Positions 43,617-46,433 of a stretch of DNA of 46,433 bases are shown in pieces. The position numbers were made by a program, and so were the translations under genes. Source of the DNA: Bacteroidales bacterium OttesenSCG-928-M11 (GTDB lineage: Bacteria; Bacteroidota; Bacteroidia; Bacteroidales; Azobacteroidaceae); assembly GCA_030265685.1 (NCBI GenBank), contig JAJDGO010000005.1, positions 1-46,433 of the forward strand, given 5' to 3'. The notes beneath the pieces are model-generated. The model had not been told where the DNA came from, did not search any database, and saw only the letters and a list, made by a program, of their open reading frames with translations. Positions within the stretch are counted from its first letter, which is position 1; every line of letters starts with the position of its first letter.

Positions 43617-46166
43617 ATGAAGATGAAAACACATTTAAAAATTTACTTTACCATTTTGGTTACTTGCTTTTCTGTAAGTACAATGTTTTCCCAATCCGGC
43701 AATTCTTTGAAGCTGAATGGGATTGATCAGTTGATGTTAATTGCCTCTCATGAAGACTTTAATATCACAACAGAAGAAAGTTTTTCCATTACCTGTTGGG
43801 TAAAATTGGATCAGTTTGTTGACACTCAAAGCGCACAACGCTTTATTACCAAAAGATGCATGGATGGATCTCCCAAAAGCGGTTATGAACTTTGGGGAGG
43901 AAAGAATGGAACTAATAATTTTTATGCAAACAATGCCCCAAATACTGATGGAAATCATAACAACTCCATGTCTGTGTGGTCAACTAAAGGAGGAAAACTC
44001 GGCAATTGGTTTCATATTGCTTTTGTTGTCGACCGCAAAGAGAAGAAAATGTACTTATACCACGAAGGAGAAAAAGTGGGAGATTCGGGTTCCAAAAACA
44101 TTTCGCCTTGGTATGTAGAAAATGATTACGATGTTGTTGTAGGAGCCGGCCGACCAACAGCTTCTACTTATGGGTATTATATGAAAGGAGAAATTGATAA
44201 TCTTCGTTTTTGGAAAAAAGCATTAAGTAGTACGGAAATTTTCGACGATCAAACTTCGGCAGTAGACTCAAACACTGCAGACTTGGTAGCTGCTTATGAT
44301 TTCGAAGACGTATCTGAGTACTCAGTTCCGGATATAAGTGGAAATAATCATACCGGAACTCTTGTCAACTATCCTCTACCCGGAGTCTGCGAAATTGAAA
44401 ACATTAAACTTACTCAAGACATCAATTACACAGGAAAAGGAAACCAAAATGAAGTTATACTAAAAGCCGCTATTCAAACCAAAGGAAATGAGTCGGTTAG
44501 TTTCCAATCAATAAAATTCAATACGGAAGGAACAACTAATATCAAAGACATCAGCCGTATCAATATTTATTCTACCGGCAATATTAATAAATTTGACTGG
44601 AGAGATGTATCATCTGCTACATTATTAGGAAGTTGTCAGCCGTCGGAAGAAGAAATCACATGTCCTCTTTCAGGGGAATTAATTCCAGGAATAAACTATT
44701 TATGGATAACTTATAATATTGACGAGGATGCCAAAGAAGGTAATGCTGTAGATGCAGAAATACTTTCCCTTTCAACCGAAAATGAACGTTTCGAACTTAT
44801 CAAATCTTCAGAAGAAGGTTATCGTACAATCTTACTATCTCGACAAATGTTATACTCTCCCGGAGACTACGGTTCGAAAAACTATAGAATACCTGCTATC
44901 ATTACAGCTAAGGATGGCTCTATTGTTATAGCCACAGATAAAAGAAAAAACAACGAAGCCGATCTACCTCAAGATATTGATATTTTAATAAACCGAAGTA
45001 CCGACAACGGAAAAACATGGTCTGATCCATTAACTATTGCAACCGGGACAGGGTATGAAAAGGGGTTTGGCGATGCAGGCCTTGTTAGAACAAATGAAGA
45101 AAACGGATTATTGTGTATTTTCGTAGGAGGACCCGGATTATTCCAATCTACTCCAACCAATCCGATACGTACTTATATTTCTAAAAGTCTTGACAACGGG
45201 ATTACTTGGACTAAACCCAAAGATATAACCGATCAACTTTACGGAAGTAAGTGTTCTGATGCAGAAAGAAAGAATTGGTACGGTTCGTTCTGTGCTTCAG
45301 GTAATGGATTACTTACACGAGACGGACGTATTATGTTTGTATCCGCAGTAAGAGAAACATCCGGTGGCAGCTTATCTAACTATGTTTTCTATTCCGACGA
45401 CAATGGAGAAACCTGGAATGTTTCTAAACGAGCCATGTCGGGAGGTGATGAATCCAAAGTTGTAGAACTAAACGATGGAACAATCCTTATGAGTATCCGC
45501 AGACAAAGTAAAGGAGCTCGATATTATACAAAATCAACAGACAAAGGTATTACTTGGAGCAAAGTATCTTCGTGGTTTCAATTAATTGAACCAAATTGTA
45601 ATGGTGATATTATTCGATATACATCTACTATTGATGGATATGATAAAAATAGATTGCTTCATTCTATTCCAAATCATTCTTCCAGCCGTCAAAATGTTTC
45701 AGTATTCTTAAGTTATGACGAAGGAAAAACTTGGCCTATAAAGAAAACAATTTGTCCGGGAGGCTCGGCCTATTCTTCTTTGACAATATTACCCGACGGA
45801 ACAATTGGGGCTTATGTAGAAGAAAGCCATTTCTCCGAAGGATATTCCTTGATTTTCCTCAATTTCACATTAGATTGGTTGACAAATGGTAATGATACAT
45901 ATACAGAACCCGAAGACACTGGGATTAAAGACATATCCCAAACTTCAGGTATCGACATCTATATTAATGAAGAAAAAAACATCATTATCAAAAATGCTCC
46001 TATTGGCAGTTATGTAAGGATCTACGGTCTTTCCGGAATATTAGTTACCAAAGCTTTTATTTTATCGGAAGAATTAAAATTAAGTGTAAATGAGACTCCA
46101 GCCGTTTATATTGTACAAATAAATAACAATGAGCTGACTTTTTCTAAAAAAGTTGCTATCGGATAA
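43617..46166 (+). CDS. Exo-alpha-sialidase (GH33) with LamG-like and T9SS sorting domains
   Basis: An 849-residue secreted sialidase that removes terminal sialic acid from host or dietary glycans. Signal peptide about 1-26 (STMFS-QS). N-terminal LamG/concanavalin-like domain (about 30-255); BNR-associated N-terminal domain (about 258-405); catalytic propeller (about 410-765) with the RIP motif in NYRIPAIITA (about 422), five Asp boxes (STDNGKTW, SLDNGITW, SDDNGETW, STDKGITW, SYDEGKTW) and Arg triad candidates in RRQSKGARYY and SSRQN. T9SS type A sorting domain from about 770. The longer TTG frame (43569) was rejected because ATG 43617 precedes a proper signal peptide; ATG 43623 is the alternative. 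Divergent from a GntR/FCD regulator. Confidence 0.92.
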   Translation: MKMKTHLKIYFTILVTCFSVSTMFSQSGNSLKLNGIDQLMLIASHEDFNITTEESFSITCWVKLDQFVDTQSAQRFITKRCMDGSPKSGYELWGGKNGTNNFYANNAPNTDGNHNNSMSVWSTKGGKLGNWFHIAFVVDRKEKKMYLYHEGEKVGDSGSKNISPWYVENDYDVVVGAGRPTASTYGYYMKGEIDNLRFWKKALSSTEIFDDQTSAVDSNTADLVAAYDFEDVSEYSVPDISGNNHTGTLVNYPLPGVCEIENIKLTQDINYTGKGNQNEVILKAAIQTKGNESVSFQSIKFNTEGTTNIKDISRINIYSTGNINKFDWRDVSSATLLGSCQPSEEEITCPLSGELIPGINYLWITYNIDEDAKEGNAVDAEILSLSTENERFELIKSSEEGYRTILLSRQMLYSPGDYGSKNYRIPAIITAKDGSIVIATDKRKNNEADLPQDIDILINRSTDNGKTWSDPLTIATGTGYEKGFGDAGLVRTNEENGLLCIFVGGPGLFQSTPTNPIRTYISKSLDNGITWTKPKDITDQLYGSKCSDAERKNWYGSFCASGNGLLTRDGRIMFVSAVRETSGGSLSNYVFYSDDNGETWNVSKRAMSGGDESKVVELNDGTILMSIRRQSKGARYYTKSTDKGITWSKVSSWFQLIEPNCNGDIIRYTSTIDGYDKNRLLHSIPNHSSSRQNVSVFLSYDEGKTWPIKKTICPGGSAYSSLTILPDGTIGAYVEESHFSEGYSLIFLNFTLDWLTNGNDTYTEPEDTGIKDISQTSGIDIYINEEKNIIIKNAPIGSYVRIYGLSGILVTKAFILSEELKLSVNETPAVYIVQINNNELTFSKKVAIG

Positions 46167-46282
46167 ACCCATAATCAAGTAAAAATACATTAATAATAGA
46201 GCAAAACTGTTTTTTCGGCCAATAAATCCAGCACAAAGTAAAAAAAAAATTACTTTAATTTTGGGGATTATTATTTTTTATT

Positions 46283-46290
46283 TATCTTTG
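46283..46290 (+). promoter_or_regulatory. Bacteroidota promoter for tRNA-Leu
   Basis: TATCTTTG matches TAnnTTTG with TTTG at 46260-46263 exactly 19 bp upstream. It lies 10 nt before the tRNA, so the 5' leader is only a few bases. Confidence 0.8.
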
Positions 46291-46300
46291 CCGTCGCTTT

Positions 46301-46382
46301 GCGGCTGTGGTGTAATTGGTAGCCACGCTAGACTTAGGATCTAGTGCTGAGAGGCGTGGGGGTTCGAGTCCCTTCAGCCGCA
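46301..46382 (+). tRNA. tRNA-Leu (anticodon TAG)
   Basis: An 82-nt class II tRNA. The acceptor stem GCGGCTG (46301-46307) pairs with CAGCCGC (46375-46381), with discriminator A. The anticodon loop CTTAGGA is closed by CTAGA/TCTAG, giving anticodon TAG (reads CUA and related Leu codons). It has a long variable arm around TGCTGAGAGGCGTGG and a T-arm with GGTTCGAGTCC. The 3' CCA is not encoded. Confidence 0.95.
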
Positions 46383-46385
46383 CTT

Positions 46386-46430
46386 AAAGGGACAAATTGG
46401 AACTTCATCCGATTTGTCCTTTTTTTATTT
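46386..46430 (+). terminator. Terminator of tRNA-Leu
   Basis: The left arm AAAGGGACAAAT (46386-46397) pairs with ATTTGTCCTTTT (46412-46423), extended inward by G-C pairs, and is followed by a T-rich run. It lies 3 nt after the tRNA end. Confidence 0.8.
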
Positions 46431-46433
46431 TTG

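Noticed and set aside
46167-46259. Small RNA or terminator in the gap before tRNA-Leu
   Set aside because: Only an A-rich stretch with a weak 7-bp AAAGTAA/TTACTTT pairing is present; too weak to call.
1-46433. Prophage, integron or transposon as the 'hidden system'
   Set aside because: No integrase, transposase, terminase or att-like duplications flank any segment; gene content and codon look are uniform and mostly housekeeping. The tRNA-Leu at the right edge shows no integration.

Overview
The window is a chromosomal segment of an AT-rich member of the Bacteroidales. Evidence for this: many genes are preceded by the Bacteroidota -7 element TAnnTTTG; three secreted proteins end in type IX secretion (T9SS) type A sorting domains; the T9SS component PorG is encoded; and the block porG-uppS-bamA-skp-skp-murI matches an arrangement I recall from Porphyromonas gingivalis. 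The genus cannot be fixed by eye; Porphyromonadaceae, Dysgonomonadaceae and Tannerellaceae relatives are all possible. I see no phage, insertion sequence, CRISPR array or integrated element; nearly all genes are housekeeping.

Layout. 1-2520: tail of one gene and two complete genes for T9SS-secreted proteins, with a duplicated 110-bp junction. 2792-5990: thrS-infC-rpmI-rplT translation operon, ending in a strong terminator. 6141-7475: divergent small membrane protein and periplasmic metallo-beta-lactamase-fold hydrolase. 7625-13132: Na/phosphate cotransporter and purL. 13218-15264 (minus): grpE-dnaJ-PqqD-like gene. 15615-17814: truA, convergent with galE, and trxA. 17943-23606 (minus): ftsK-lolA-like-trxB-phoA. 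24012-26780: proS-yigZ-lipoprotein. 26800-36461 (minus): ribD, DUF6242 lipoprotein, porG, uppS, bamA, two skp/ompH genes, murI and a THUMP-like methyltransferase. This block joins envelope assembly (BamA, its periplasmic chaperones, PorG) to peptidoglycan precursor supply (UppS, MurI). 36519-42662: prmC-recX, parC, a DUF3316 barrel and an S41 peptidase. 42663-46166: a GntR/FCD regulator divergent from a T9SS sialidase. 46301-46382: tRNA-Leu(TAG).

The most unusual signal is not a gene. Four intergenic regions (about 2594-2717, 15399-15523, 23808-23910 and 37853-37977) carry degenerate arrays with a 22-bp period: a 15-nt near-palindrome plus a 7-nt linker. Three dyad classes (AACTT/AAGTT ends, TTTTCTGTACAGAAAA, and AAAAG/CTTTT ends) share one register, so dyad centres fall every 11 bp, about one helical turn. 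Each array lies upstream of a plus-strand housekeeping gene (thrS, truA, proS, parC). A second notable point is murI: the reading frame that encodes its catalytic N-terminus has no ATG, GTG or TTG start, and the best candidate is an ATT overlapping the stop of the upstream skp gene.
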